Assembly: GCA_017893485.1 (NCBI GenBank)
Contig: CM030368.1
Span: 107,391,549-107,455,548 of the forward strand
Reading direction: 5' to 3'
Origin: Hemerocallis citrina
Taxonomy: Eukaryota; Streptophyta; Magnoliopsida; Asparagales; Asphodelaceae
Length of the DNA: 64,000 nt
The notes beneath the pieces are model-generated. The model worked only from the letters and a program-made list of their open reading frames with translations. It had not been told where the DNA came from and did not search any database. Both the position numbers and the translations under genes were made by a program. Every line of letters begins with the position of its first letter. Positions within the stretch are counted from its first letter, which is position 1. Positions 22,477 through 33,422 of this stretch are shown piece after piece.

Positions 22477-23877
22477 GTTTTGAAAATGATTTAAATAGGT
22501 TTGAACTAGTTCTCTGTTCATATCTATATTTCATGATTCTCAAAAACAATTTTGTTTCTTTTTCTTTTCTATTGAAAGCAAAATTTTCCAGATTATAATA
22601 TGCATAAATCTACAGCAAACCAGTATTTTTATAAATATTATTCTCTTTATAAAACATGTATTTTAGTTCTAATTTGTGTTCCATGTCCATAATTTCGACA
22701 TTGAGAACAATAACACATTTCTTCATAATTTAGAGTTAGAATTCCACAACTACTATGTTCTTTTGTTCTCTTTCTAATAACATCCTACTACATTTTTAGA
22801 ACACAAAATCTCATCTTTCTACAAAAATAAAAAATCTATTTTTGGCATTTAACTACACATGATGCCTTCAATCACAAATTTTTTTTTTACCATAACATTC
22901 ATGTAGCACAACAATATGGAAATTTCCAATACATTAATCAACAATTATTCATTAGCAATCAATCCATCAATTATTCTCTAAATTACCACTCTACTTTTAA
23001 TTAAACAAGCATGGTTCCAATTTTTAACTAGTTGATTCATAATAATTTCATTAAAATCATTCCTAGCATGGTATCTAATTCTAGAAGTAATGAGAAACAC
23101 CCACCTCTTTGGAGAAAAATGAAATGAAAGCCCCTAGAGTCTCCTAGAATGCAAGAGAGTAGCCTTCTCCTCCTAGATTGTGTTGCAAAAAGCTCTCCTT
23201 CTTGTTCCTTGGTGTAACCCGATGCTTCACTTATGCTTGGGGATGGGGCCGGCCTCCTTTGGTTGGGACACACACACACAAATGCACTCTCAATCTTTTA
23301 CTCCCTAATATATTACTTACCTATATAGTTTCTTCCTTTCAATTATTTTTTTTCTTAGAGTTGTATACATGAAGGTAGGGGGTATTTATACTAGTTCTGG
23401 GCTAGATTGGAGGGCTAGGATTTCATTAGATGGTTGTAGATGGATGGCTAGGATAAGATGGGAAGTTGTAGTAACCACCCATAAGCAAATAACCACCCAT
23501 CCACACACACCCACTCTCCCACTCTTCTCTTATGCAATCCGGCCTCCAAGGGTGTGCAAAGCACACTACGTGCATGCACATGCCCTTCTAGTACCCCCCA
23601 TTTAAAGTTTTTACAAATTTAATCAATCAATTGTTCATCAATTGTGTCTACATGACAAGTTATGACAATTTAAATACATGACAAGTTTGTGGGCTTCAAA
23701 ATAGTGGCCTTAGGCTTTATAAAATAGGCTTTTTAGAAAGATAAAGAGAAAGAAAGAAATAATTGTTCATGTTACAAAAGGATATTTTATAAAAATAAAT
23801 ATGCATACGAAATTTTGCACGTGCACAACACGTGAAAATCAAAATTTCTTATTTAAATGAAAATTTAGGGCATTACA

Positions 23878-26692
23878 TCACGTTCTAGTTTTGTATTTAT
23901 TACTATCTAGGTAGCACTTCATGCGTCCCAATTTTTACCACATGGTTGCTACATTCAAACAGTTTCATTTTAGATTTCATAATGGATCATAGAGGGCAGT
24001 GTACTCAGCGACAAGAATCAAGTATCAAGCCTCAAGTATGAAGTATCAAGCCTCAAGTATGAAATATCAAGCCTCAAGTGTGAAGTATCAAGCCTCAAGT
24101 GTGAAATATCAAGTAATCATGTAGGATCTATAGATCCCCTTCCGAGTACACATTTCTATATTTCCCACTATTAGATCTGTTCATTAAACCCCAGCTTGGT
24201 TATTTATTATTATTATCAAACAGGCATGTATGTGTCACAAACAGGGCAAGAATAATATGGTATAAATGAGTAATAGGTTCAGGCTGAAAGATAAGCATGC
24301 CCAGATGAAAGACAACTCTTAAAAGAATAGAACAACGAAAATTCGGGTTCAGGATAGCAAGAAAGTACTGCACTAAATCTGGAATTCCCGTTGTTACAAA
24401 CATGCAAACTTGGATCCGTCAGAAGATCTTAAAAATATAATCCCAGTTGAATCCAGCAAATATATATAAGTCATATGGTATTTTATAAAAACAAGTCTCA
24501 AAACAGAATTGAATTTAGAAAACATGTTCAGCCAGAAATCAGAAGTTTGTATTCATAATCAGGAAAACGGCATAAAACTTACTGATTAAATATACGAAAA
24601 ATTAGGAGTATTCCCTAGTATGTTTAGTAACAGAAAATAAATTTCATAATTTTCCAACATAGATAGAATAGTCAAGTAAAATCAGAAAACAATAAGATAC
24701 AGTAGTTTTGTAAATCCGGTATCATAAATACCGCAGTACTAAAACCGCAATATCTCACAAAATATAAATTGAAATCTAGATACGTTGAAATGATGATAAA
24801 TTAGATACAGTAGGCTATAATTCATTTTCAAAAAGTTTTTAGAGACAGCAAGTGAAATTAGGTCGAAATTATGTATCTTTACTGAACAGTAAGAAAATTC
24901 TGCAAGTATAGTAGTTGTTTGCAAGTATAGAATAGTTTGTAAAAGGCATCAATTAAATCCACCAAAATTAGGGGTTAATTCCAATCAATTCTAGTTGAAA
25001 TCACCAAAATATTGGATCAAAATATTATGTTTAGCAATAGTAGAAAAATAGATTACTATACAGAATTCATATAAAAACTAGATCTGGAATTTTAAACACA
25101 TCTGTAGTAAAATAATCATAACTCGCACTCATAAATCGAAATTGAGATCTGTTAGAAAATATGGAAAGTAGACATAATTCTCTATAACTCATACTTAGAA
25201 ATAGTTTTCATATACTGACCTTAATAGGGTCTAAAATACTGGTCAAAAACGGGGAATCGACAAAACGGAAAATATCCTTCATGCACAAAATCAACTAGAT
25301 CATATGAAACTCATCCAAAACGTAACCAAACATGAAATAGGGTATACTAGATGTCCAAGCAACATGGTATAAAGTATTTAACAAGTCTACAACAAGTTAT
25401 ACTATGAATAACACATCAAGCATGTGAGATCATACAACAAGTCATGAACAACATGCACATATACAACAAGAAGTGATCATCCCTAGATATTTCATGTCAT
25501 GTTTGTAATAAGGCAACTATGGGCGGGCCAACACAATAGAGACAAGATCAATAAGGGATTTCACACAAGAATTGTCTCTAGAACACAACTACACTACATG
25601 CGGTATTTAGTACTTATATTATACAATGTAAAGAATACAACTTACTTGCCTTATAGACGACGATGAAAATGACGAAAAGAAAGAGAATAACGGGAATGGA
25701 TTCTCATGTACGAACACAACGAACGAACAAACCCACGAACACAATCACGAACCACGAATCACGAGCGAAACTTCGAAACAACACGCACACACACACTCAA
25801 ACACCGAGAGCAAGAGGAAGGGATGGAGAGAGATGACGGTGCTGCACAGCATCAAGGGGGAGCGATGACGGCCAAGGGGAAATTGTGGAGGGGGCAGTCA
25901 GTACTGTCACCGGCAGGGGAAGGCCTTGGCTATCGGTCGTTGCGGCTGATAACGACGCGACGAAAGCAGGGGAGACGGTGGGGCTGACTAAGGATGGCAG
26001 GGGACAGCGCGGTGATCGACTGAAGCTGGCATCACGACTGCAGTGGGTGGTGCTGCTCGCCTGGGTGTTGCATCGCCGCATGGAGGAGAAGAGGGGACGG
26101 GGGAGGGTGCAGCGATGGAGAGGAGTGCAAGGCTCAGAGAGGGGGTAGGCACAAGAGGGAGAAAGAGTGGGAGGACGAGAAGGTGCAGGGGCCGGCTAGG
26201 GTTTGAATAGGAGGTAGGGTTTGGGTAAATACAACATGGGTTATATAGGTGGGTAAAAAATTATGTTAGGGTTTAGTTGAGGGGTGACGGCTGATTATGG
26301 GGTAGTATGGGTAACGGGTATGCAAATGGGTATCGGGTGCCAGGGGTGTGGGTAATAGGATATTGGGTTTAGGGGGTATTAGCTTAATAGGGTTAAAGGG
26401 TTATCAAGCTAATGGGTATTAATTGATCCGCAAAGAAAATCTAGAATCGGATTTAAAATGAGTGAATAAAATACGACATGGATAAATAATCGGGTAAAAA
26501 ATATAAGCTCAATCAAACCGAGATGGAATAATAGGAGACAATGAATCAAGAACTCAAATGAGACGACAAATCAAATAAATGACTATATTGAATATGAAGA
26601 TCTAATATACGGTCCAAGAGATACAATGAAGATAAATACACAAAAGAAGAAAATAGACCCAAAAATACATAAAATGAAAAACATGGGTTACA
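23878..26692 (-). mobile_element. Group A LTR copy A', 5' portion
   Basis: Homologous throughout to about 630-3501, by eye close to nine bases in ten. The LTR start (GGGTTACA on plus) is at 26692. It includes the GC-type donor motif at 25644-25652 and a TATATAA on the minus strand near 26240. ORFs at 25700-26150 lie in the GC-rich leader and are not conserved. With 19653-20078 it makes a nearly complete LTR, plausibly the 5' LTR of element A. Confidence 0.88.
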
Positions 26693-26793
26693 ATGAGGTC
26701 TAGCCCAAACCCCATGGATTCTGTAGGAACTAATAAATCAAAAATTTACATTAACCATACATTAATCACATGACTATTTTTTTTCATTCAAAC
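26693..26793. repeat. Short fragment related to the 5-kb LTR
   Basis: TCTAGCCCAAACCCCATGG and following bases resemble 58215-58300 of the 5007-bp LTR (TCTAGCCCAAACCTCCAGG, then CTGTAGG and CATTAATCA). About 100 bp lie wedged between two oppositely oriented LTR ends. Confidence 0.5.
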
Positions 26794-27126
26794 TGTAACT
26801 CCTGTATTCTCTTTTTTTGTATTTTTGTACTGTATTTATCTTTCCAGTGTATTCTATGTAATAGTATTCTTTCATTCTTCTGGATCGTGTATTGTTCTTC
26901 ATTCTCAATATAAATTCAATTTTTCTGCCAGTTATTTATCTCTGCATGAATTGTTTAATCCCAATTTATTTATTCCATGGCCTTATTAATTATCTTTTGC
27001 TTCCTACCCTATTGGATCCAATCCTACCCTAAAACCCTATAATTCTATACCTCTTATTGGATTTTAAACCCAATAGCCCAATACCCTAAAACACCCGATA
27101 TAATACTAATCTACCCTAACCCTAAT
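26794..27126 (+). mobile_element. 5' fragment of a plus-strand group A LTR
   Basis: Begins TGTAACTCCTG and follows the start of the LTR at 32371 (T-rich, then TTGGATCC, ACCCTATAA and AACCCTAA runs), for only about 330 bp. It then joins the gag remnant at a perfect inverted repeat (27121-27145). Confidence 0.65.
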
Positions 27127-27145
27127 TATCAAAACGATAATTAGG
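27121..27145. repeat. 10-bp perfect inverted repeat at an LTR/gag junction
   Basis: CCTAATTATC, five bases, GATAATTAGG. It marks the break between LTR sequence and in-frame gag sequence. Confidence 0.85.
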
Positions 27146-27509
27146 ATTCGGAGGCCTATTCCCGCCCATCCTATCAGGGCGACTCCCTACTCTTCCGCTG
27201 TTTCCCAGGGAGCTAGTTTCTGCGACTTTTGCATGTTGGCTGGGCATGATCGCAGGGAATGTAGGCGTGCCAATAGCCGGTGCTTTGGATGTGGTGCTGC
27301 TGACCATTCAGTGCAGGATTGCCTGCAGCGGAGGATGGCTCTTCCAGCCAGGGGTCCAGTTCAGCAGGTAGCCCCAGCTCGTGGTCCAGTCAGGTCACCT
27401 CTTCCTCCTCAGCACCAGATTGTCGGTCGGAGTATCGCTATTCCTAAGAGAGGTCAGGTTTTCAACCTAACTACTGCTAATGCTGAGACAGCAGAGGGTG
27501 TTGTTGCAG
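27143..27509 (+). pseudogene. Gag zinc-knuckle fragment of chromovirus B
   Basis: C-terminal Gag, open for 122 codons. Two intact zinc knuckles: CDFCMLAGHDRREC from 27221 and CFGCGAADHSVQDC from 27281. Then a Pro/Gln/Arg-rich tail and RGQVFNLTTANAETAEGVVA, which ends at the candidate intron donor at 27510. The capsid region and start codon are gone: upstream is an LTR fragment. The zinc knuckles bind genomic RNA during packaging. Confidence 0.88.
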
Positions 27510-27655
27510 GTATATTCTTGCATTTTGTTGTTTTGTTTCTCTTTTGCTTCATTTCATTTGCCTTGCTTTATTCCTTCATATTATCTTTCCGCATTGTGTT
27601 TTCCTCACCTTTGTTCATCCATTCTTTTTTCCCTGTCTTTTTGATACTATCTTAA
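27510..27655 (+). other. Candidate intron between gag and protease (element B)
   Basis: 146 bp, strongly T-rich. Donor GCAG|GTATATTC. At the acceptor position TTAA stands where element E has TTAG, a single G-to-A change that would abolish splicing. Phase 1 on both sides: a Gly codon split G|GT joins to VVLISTFP. Unspliced, Gag gains a hydrophobic tail and stops at TAA at 27653. The ORF that seems to run through is explained by T-richness. Confidence 0.6.
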
Positions 27656-28200
27656 GTGTTGTCCTTATTAGCACTTTTCCTACTGATGTTCTTTTTTATT
27701 CCGAGGCAACCCATTCCTTCGTCTCTTCTCGGTTCGTGGCTCGCCATCGGGTGTAGTGCAGAATCATGTCAGAGGCTTGGAACACTGTGACAGGTGGAGG
27801 TGTTCTCATTTGTTCCCGGAAGTGCAGGTAGTGTCCCGTGGTTATTGGTGGCATAGATTTCAAGGCCGACCTGATTGTAATTGGGAATTTAGAATTTGAC
27901 ATTATTCTCGATATGGATTGGTTGGGTGAGTCCCACGCCATTATTGATTGTCATGCCAAGAAAGTTGTATTCCGGATTCCAGGTTGCACAGAGTTTGAGT
28001 TCCATGCCGGGGAGATGCCCCTTGGCCGAGATGAGACTGTAGTTGATCAGGAGGTTTGTGCGATGGAATTGCATTCAGGCTGTGAGTGTGCGCCTTTAGT
28101 AGTGCGGGATTTCTTGGATGTTTTTCAAGAGGAGTTGCATGGCTTACCCTATGATAAGGATGTGGAGTTTGGTATTGAAGTTAACCCTGGTACGGCATCG
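27656..28200 (+). pseudogene. Aspartic protease remnant of chromovirus B
   Basis: VLISTFPTDVLFYSEATHSF: the catalytic D-(T/S)-G reads Y-S-E, so the enzyme is inactive. A stop near 27754 (RHRV) is followed by VIGGIDFKADLIVIGNLEFD and ILDMDWLGESHAIIDC, the second half of the domain (27838-27960). The linker FQEELHGLPYDKDVEFGI leads to RT. Confidence 0.85.
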
Positions 28201-28771
28201 ACATCGAAGAGTCCCTACAGGATGGCATCGGTTGAGTTAGCAGATCTTAAGGTGCAGATTCAGGAGTCTTTGATTTGGGGTTCATCAGACCCAGTGTTTC
28301 TATTTAAGGTGCTCTAGTACATTTTGTCAACAAGAAGGATGGTAGATGTCAACTGTGCGTTGATTATCGAGAACTGAATAGTGTTACTGTGAAGAACCGG
28401 TATCCGCTGCCCAGGATAGATGACTTATTTGATCAGTTGAGCGGAGCTGCTATTTTCTCGAAGTTGGATCTTCGTTCTGGGTATCATCAGGTCAAAGTGA
28501 AGGCGACTGATGTACAGAAGACTGCATTCAAAATCATATATGGACACTACGAGTATCTTGTGATGCTGTTCGGGATCACGAACGCGCCTGTAGTATTCAT
28601 GAGTCTTATGAACATGGTCTTTTCCAAGTTTCTGGATAGATTTGTGGTGGTCTTTATTGATGATATTCTAGTATATTCTCAGAATCGGGAAGATTATGCT
28701 GAGCATCTTAGGTTGGTTCTGCAGACTTTGAGGGAGAATCAGCTCTATGGGAAACTCAGCAAGTGTGAGTT
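28201..28771 (+). pseudogene. Reverse transcriptase fragment of chromovirus B
   Basis: SKSPYRMASVELADLK, then a frame change near 28300. [20 protein letters not shown] leads into [15 protein letters not shown] (28389 on), [20 protein letters not shown], and the intact active site FIDDILVYS near 28655. It stops being RT at LSKCE (28768), where about 150 residues of the thumb and connection are deleted and RNase H follows directly. TTGGAGTTA occurs on both sides of the join. Confidence 0.9.
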
Positions 28772-30207
28772 GGAGTTATCCGACTCATGACTTGGAGTTA
28801 GCGGTAGTGATCTTTGCTTTAAGGCTGTGGAGACATTATTTGCATGGGGACCGAGTGGAGATCTTTACAGACCACAAAATTCTTAAGTACCTCTTTCACC
28901 CAAAAGGAGTTTAACATGAGGCAAAGATGTTGATTGGAACTTATGGCCGATGATGACATCAATTTGCAATACCATCATGGTAGAGTGAACATGGTGCCAG
29001 ATCCTTTGAGTAGGAGACCGACAGCTATGTCCCTGACTCAGCATAGTGATTTGGTTGAGCAGATGCAAAGGTTGGAGTTGGATGTATTGTTGCCGAGTTC
29101 TGATCAGATTTGTTTGGTGCTTCAGCTTCCGTCATCTCTTGTTGATCAGATCAAAGAGGCTCAGGCTGGTGATGTGCAGTTGCAGGATTTTCGAGCTAAA
29201 GTTGAGTCTGGTTCCAGAACGGATACGGTTATTCATGCTGATGGATCGCTTCAGTTTGGGTCCAGTTGTGTGTCCTGAAGGGTGAATTTCGTCAGAGGTT
29301 GCTTGAGGAAGCCCACTAGTCGTTGTATTCTATCCATCCTGGAGGTACTAAGATGTACCGGGATTTGAAGCTTCATTTCTGGTGGCACAGTATGAAGAGG
29401 GCCGTGGTTCAGTTTGTATCTCAGTGTTTGATCTACCAGTAGGTTAAGGCAGAGCATCAGAGGACCACCAGACTTTTTCAACCGCTTTACATTCTGGAGT
29501 GGAAGTGGGAGCATATTACAATGGACTTTATGACCGCTTTGCCGAGGAGTCCTAAGGGTCACAATGACATTTGGGTGACTGTCAACTGACTGATGAAGAG
29601 TGCTCACTCCATTCCCTTCCGTGTCAGACAGTCTACTGAGAGCCTAGCTGAAAAGTACATGCAAGGGATCGTTAGACTTCATGGGGTTCCAGTCAGTATT
29701 GTATCCGACAGGGATACAAGATTCAGATCTCCGTTTTAGGAGAGTCTTCAGAGTAGTTTGGGGAGTAAATTGAAGTACAGTACAGTTTTTCTTCCCCAGA
29801 CTGATGGATAGTCAGAGAGGACCATCCAGATTCTTGAGAACATGTTGTGGTCCTGTATGCTGCAGTTCGGTGGATCATGGGAGGACCATTTGAATCTCGT
29901 AGAGTTCTCGTACAATAACAGCTTTCAGGCCAGTCTTAAAGCTGCACTGTTCGAGGCACTTTATCGGCAGAAGTGCAGATCACAGTGTGCTTGGATGACA
30001 TTGGTGAAAGAAAGTTGTTGGGTCTGGAGGTTATCACCAGGACATGATAAGGTGACTCAGATAAGGAAGCACTTGCAGGCAGCTAAGGATAGGCAGAGGC
30101 GATGGGCCGATGTCCATCGGAGAGCTTTGGAGTTTGAGGTTGGTGACCATGTTTTCCTAATGGTATCGGCTTGGCGTGGTGTCATTCGGTTTGGTGGTGG
30201 GGGCAAG
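28772..30207 (+). pseudogene. RNase H and integrase remnant of chromovirus B
   Basis: RNase H tail YPTHDLELA...[17 protein letters not shown] (28770-28885; FTDHK Asp kept). Then the connection HHGRVNMVPDPLSRRPTAMS, and the integrase zinc region GGTKMYRDLKLHFWWH with one Cys kept and one Tyr (SQCLIYQ) followed by a stop. Core: MDFM, VSDRD, and a stop just before SERTIQ, with the catalytic Glu present. Further stops lie near 29590 and 29736. After FGGGGK the frame is cut by the inserted solo LTR at 30208. It shares the second zinc Cys-to-Tyr change with element A. Confidence 0.9.
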
Positions 30208-31916
30208 TGAACAGATAAATTAGACACAAATTAAAATCTTGCAAGTGTACGAATCGTTTATAGAAGCGTAGTGAAGAGCAAGGGTCGATCCCACAGAGAT
30301 TGTAGTAATTACTCACTAATCAATAATCAGAAATGTTTGTCATAAAGTTTGTCTAAAAGTATGTTTTGAAAGGAAATGAGATCTAGATCAAGTAGTCCTC
30401 AATTTGAATCACAAAATATCTATTAAAGTAGTTGGGCATGATTTCCACCTATAGTCACGAATGCTAAATTAACTTCTACACTACTCTTATCACTCATGTT
30501 TGTTCATTTAAGGACATGGTATCTACTCCTTAAAGTTAAGATTTTCCTAGGCCAAGAATTAGGCATGGTATCTACTCTAATTCGTTTCTCTCCTTAAGTA
30601 TTTAGCATGGTATCTACTAAGTTGCACTTGAGGAAAGCATAGGAACGATGGAAATTAACAAACACTCAAAGCTCTAGAAGTTGGTATCAAATCTAGATCC
30701 TCCAAGTTGCTTAAACCAAGAACCTAAATGATTCTTGTGTTACAAGTAATGAGCATAAGATATGGATCATCTCTATACTCATATAACAGAGTCAGTTTTA
30801 TAATAAGCAAACTTAATAACGTAAGGTTCATCAGATCAGTCGACTATCGTTAGATGTCAGTCGACTGATTCTGCGACTTTCCAACAAAAGTTTGATTCAT
30901 ATTATAAATTTGATCAGGAACAACCAGGTTTAATCAATAAGTGATAAAAGTAGTGCTTGGTAAACATTACATGAGTAAGGTTTCAATCAGCCCAACAATG
31001 AAATTAGTTGCACATAATACAACTTTTATTGACTAAAAGATTTGAATACATGACTCAAATGAATTAAACTGGAACAAGAATTAAAGAGAGAAGAAGAACA
31101 CTGATTTGTATGATGTTTAGCTTGAACCCAATCAGCCTGAAGTCGACTTAATATCCTCTGAAGTCGACTTGTTCTCCTCCCCCTTAATGTAGAGTTTCAG
31201 TTCTTGATCTCCTTCCTTATTCGATGATGATAGATCGATGCTCGATTGATAGATTTTCGATGGTAGATGATCCCCCTCTTTTTATAATTTCTCTTGCCCT
31301 TATCTGCAGATCTGAAGCTCCTGCTTTCTATCTCCTCACACGATCGGACATGGATTGAGTCGAATCTTCAATACTTGCCAGACCCGATCTCTTGCTTTTT
31401 GGGAAGTTGTTATTTGCAGTTATCCCATATCTATTTCCTGGATTTTGACAGCTCACTTTGATTTGGATTTGGATGAGGGTGTATCTCAACTGATTTTATC
31501 TCTTAACTTCCGCTGATAGCCACTTCAGTCGACTGTTTACTAAGAGGCAGTCGACTGTACTGCAACCTTTGGAACTTCAGCCTCAGTGAATTCAGTCGAC
31601 TATTGCTAAAAATCGATCGACTGTTCTGCAAAGCTTCGGAAACTCAACCCTCTCTGTTCAGTCGACTGTAGTCAAGGAATCAGTCAACTATATTCAGCAG
31701 CTTCTCAAAAATGTTTTGATGCAAAATTAGGGTTCTTCATTCCAGTGTATCATCCTCACAGTGCTGGATTAGTCTTGAATCTGCTTCATTTAGTTGCTTT
31801 TAGGCTGTTTTCTATGGAAAAGAGAAAAGAAGAGTAAATTACCACATATAGAGAATTTAACTGTCTAATTGAATTCAGATTATTGCTCCAAAATGTGGAT
31901 ATTATTGGATTTATCA
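30208..31916. mobile_element. 1709-bp solo LTR inserted in integrase B
   Basis: Begins TGAACAG, ends TTTATCA, and is flanked by the perfect 5-bp duplication GCAAG (30203-30207, 31917-31921). Removing it restores the FGGGGKLSPRLIGPFD reading. There is no coding sequence, primer site or second LTR, so a solo LTR is the simplest reading. Lineage unknown. It carries about ten copies of a GTCGACT core, often as the palindrome CAGTCGACTG. Confidence 0.85.
30836..31690. repeat. Dispersed CAGTCGACTG palindromes in the solo LTR
   Basis: AGTCGACT or close variants lie near 30837, 30857, 31141, 31161, 31525, 31548, 31592, 31615, 31659 and 31680. Several are followed by TGTTCTGC / TACTGC and AGCTTC-like words, so the unit is larger than the palindrome. 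Confidence 0.75.
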
Positions 31917-32271
31917 GCAAGCTCAGCCCTAGGCTTATTGGACCGTTTGACATTGTGGAGCGAGTCGGCAAAGTGACATGTCGTCTTGCATTACTGCCAG
32001 CTTTATCAGGAGTGCACGATGTTTTCCATGTCTCACAACTCAGGAGATATATCCGAGATGAGAGCCACGTGATCGACTATTCATAGTTGGCCATTCGGCC
32101 GGATTTGACTTGTGAGATTCCGTCAGTTGCTATTTTGGATCAGCGGGAGAAAGTGCTTAAGAACAAGGTCATCAAGCTGGTTCATGTTTCTTGGAATCCT
32201 CACTCGTCGGGTGAGTCGACTTGGGAGCTGGAGGAGGAGATTCAGCAGAAGTTTCCTCATCTGTTTGGGTA
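31917..32271 (+). pseudogene. Integrase tail and chromodomain of chromovirus B
   Basis: Resumes after the insertion: KLSPRLIGPFDIVERVGKV, HDVFHVSQLRRYI, a TAG near 32086, then the chromodomain ILDQREKVLKNKVIKLVHV ending KFPHLFG at 32271. The chromodomain directs integration to modified chromatin in this lineage. Close to the element A version at 3594-4025. Confidence 0.92.
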
Positions 32272-32820
32272 GCATTTTGTTTTGTTCTTTCTTTTCCTTT
32301 CGGAGTTACTCTATGTATCTTCTTGTTTGAATTTCGATGACAAAATTCTTCTTGTTAGGTGGGTAGGATTTGTAACCCCTGTTTTTCATTTTATGTATTT
32401 CTGGGTGTATTTTTTTTTGTGTATTTTTCTTATTGTATCTCCTTTTGAGCCGTGTATTGGATCTTCATTCTTTATATTCAGTTATTTGATTTATCGTCTT
32501 CTTATTTGAGTTTCTTGATGCTATTGTCTATTATTGTTCCGTCTCTGGTTGTTCGTGCTATTATTTTGAGCTCTATTCTAATATTGTTCATGTCCTATTT
32601 TATTTCTCATTTTTGTTCCCATTTTATTCTTTTGGATCCTTATTTCATCTAAACCATTTTTTTTATTACCCTATTGGATCCTAGAGATCATGTAAACCCA
32701 TTATAATTACCATTCCGAACCCAATTTACACTAATACCCTATAAGCCTAACTATACCTGTTACCCATTTCCTTACCAACCCGTTAACACCTATACTCCAG
32801 AAACCTTAAAACCCAAACTT

Positions 32821-32830
32821 CTATATATAC
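32821..32830 (+). promoter_or_regulatory. TATA box of group A LTR
   Basis: CTATATATAC, about 450 bp into the LTR and just upstream of the GC-rich leader. Equivalents: 45414-45427 and 55621-55632. Confidence 0.6.
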
Positions 32831-33413
32831 CTACTGTTTACCCCCTCCCCTATTCTCAACCCTAGCCGCTGTTAACCCATTTTCCCCCTTCGTCCCATTC
32901 TACCTCTCCCACCTCCTACACCTCCCGATCCTCTCCCTCTACCTCCGGCATCCTCCTCGTTCCTTCTCCTTCCGCTGCGTCGACAGCCAAGGTAGCGAAG
33001 CCCAATCTCCCGCTCATCCCGAGTGTCACCCTGTGCTCCTCCTGACTGCAGCACTAACACAGTCCAGACATTCTATCCACAACATCGTCGGCAGCCCATG
33101 CGACGCCAGCACCTATTGCAGTGCCGCTCCCCCGTGCTTGTCTCCCCTTCGACGGCAGATAGTAACGATAGCAGCATCTGCGCTACCGTCCTGCCGTCAT
33201 TTTGCCACCGTCACTGTTCGTTCACCTCGTGCACTCGGGCTCTCCCTCCTTCTCTTGTGTGCATGTGTGATCATGTGGTTGTTATTGTTCATGGCTCGTG
33301 TATTCGTTCGTAGTTCATTGTGTTTGTGGTTTGTGGTTTGTTGTTCATTTAGTTCGTGCCCGGGAATTCGTTCCCGTTATTCTTGCTTTTGTACTGTTCC
33401 CATCATCATCTTT

Positions 33414-33422
33414 AAGGCAAGT
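33414..33422 (+). promoter_or_regulatory. GC-type 5' splice-site motif in LTR leader
   Basis: AAGGCAAGT followed by AACTT, about 590 bp after the TATA box. Same motif as at 2465-2473 and three other LTRs. Confidence 0.35.

Larger units (their letters stand above)
20079..23877 (-). mobile_element. 3.8-kb group D LTR nested in LTR A' (apparent solo LTR)
   Basis: 3799 bp, minus orientation, ends TGTAATGCCC...GGGGTGTTACA. Its length equals that of the LTRs at 36386-40193 (3808 bp) and 47123-50913 (3791 bp), and its first 70 bp are close to the start of the former. No primer site, gag or pol. Flanks ACATA and TCACG do not form a clear 5-bp duplication. It contains two tRNA-like units, an AT microsatellite, and a short TGGTTTG/GAAAACAGTTTTCTG stretch near 21645-21735 that may be a small insertion. 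Confidence 0.85.

Noticed and set aside
27233..27655. Gag with a C-terminal membrane segment
   Set aside because: The hydrophobic run comes from a T-rich segment better explained as a retained intron; the equivalents in elements D and E differ in sequence and length.
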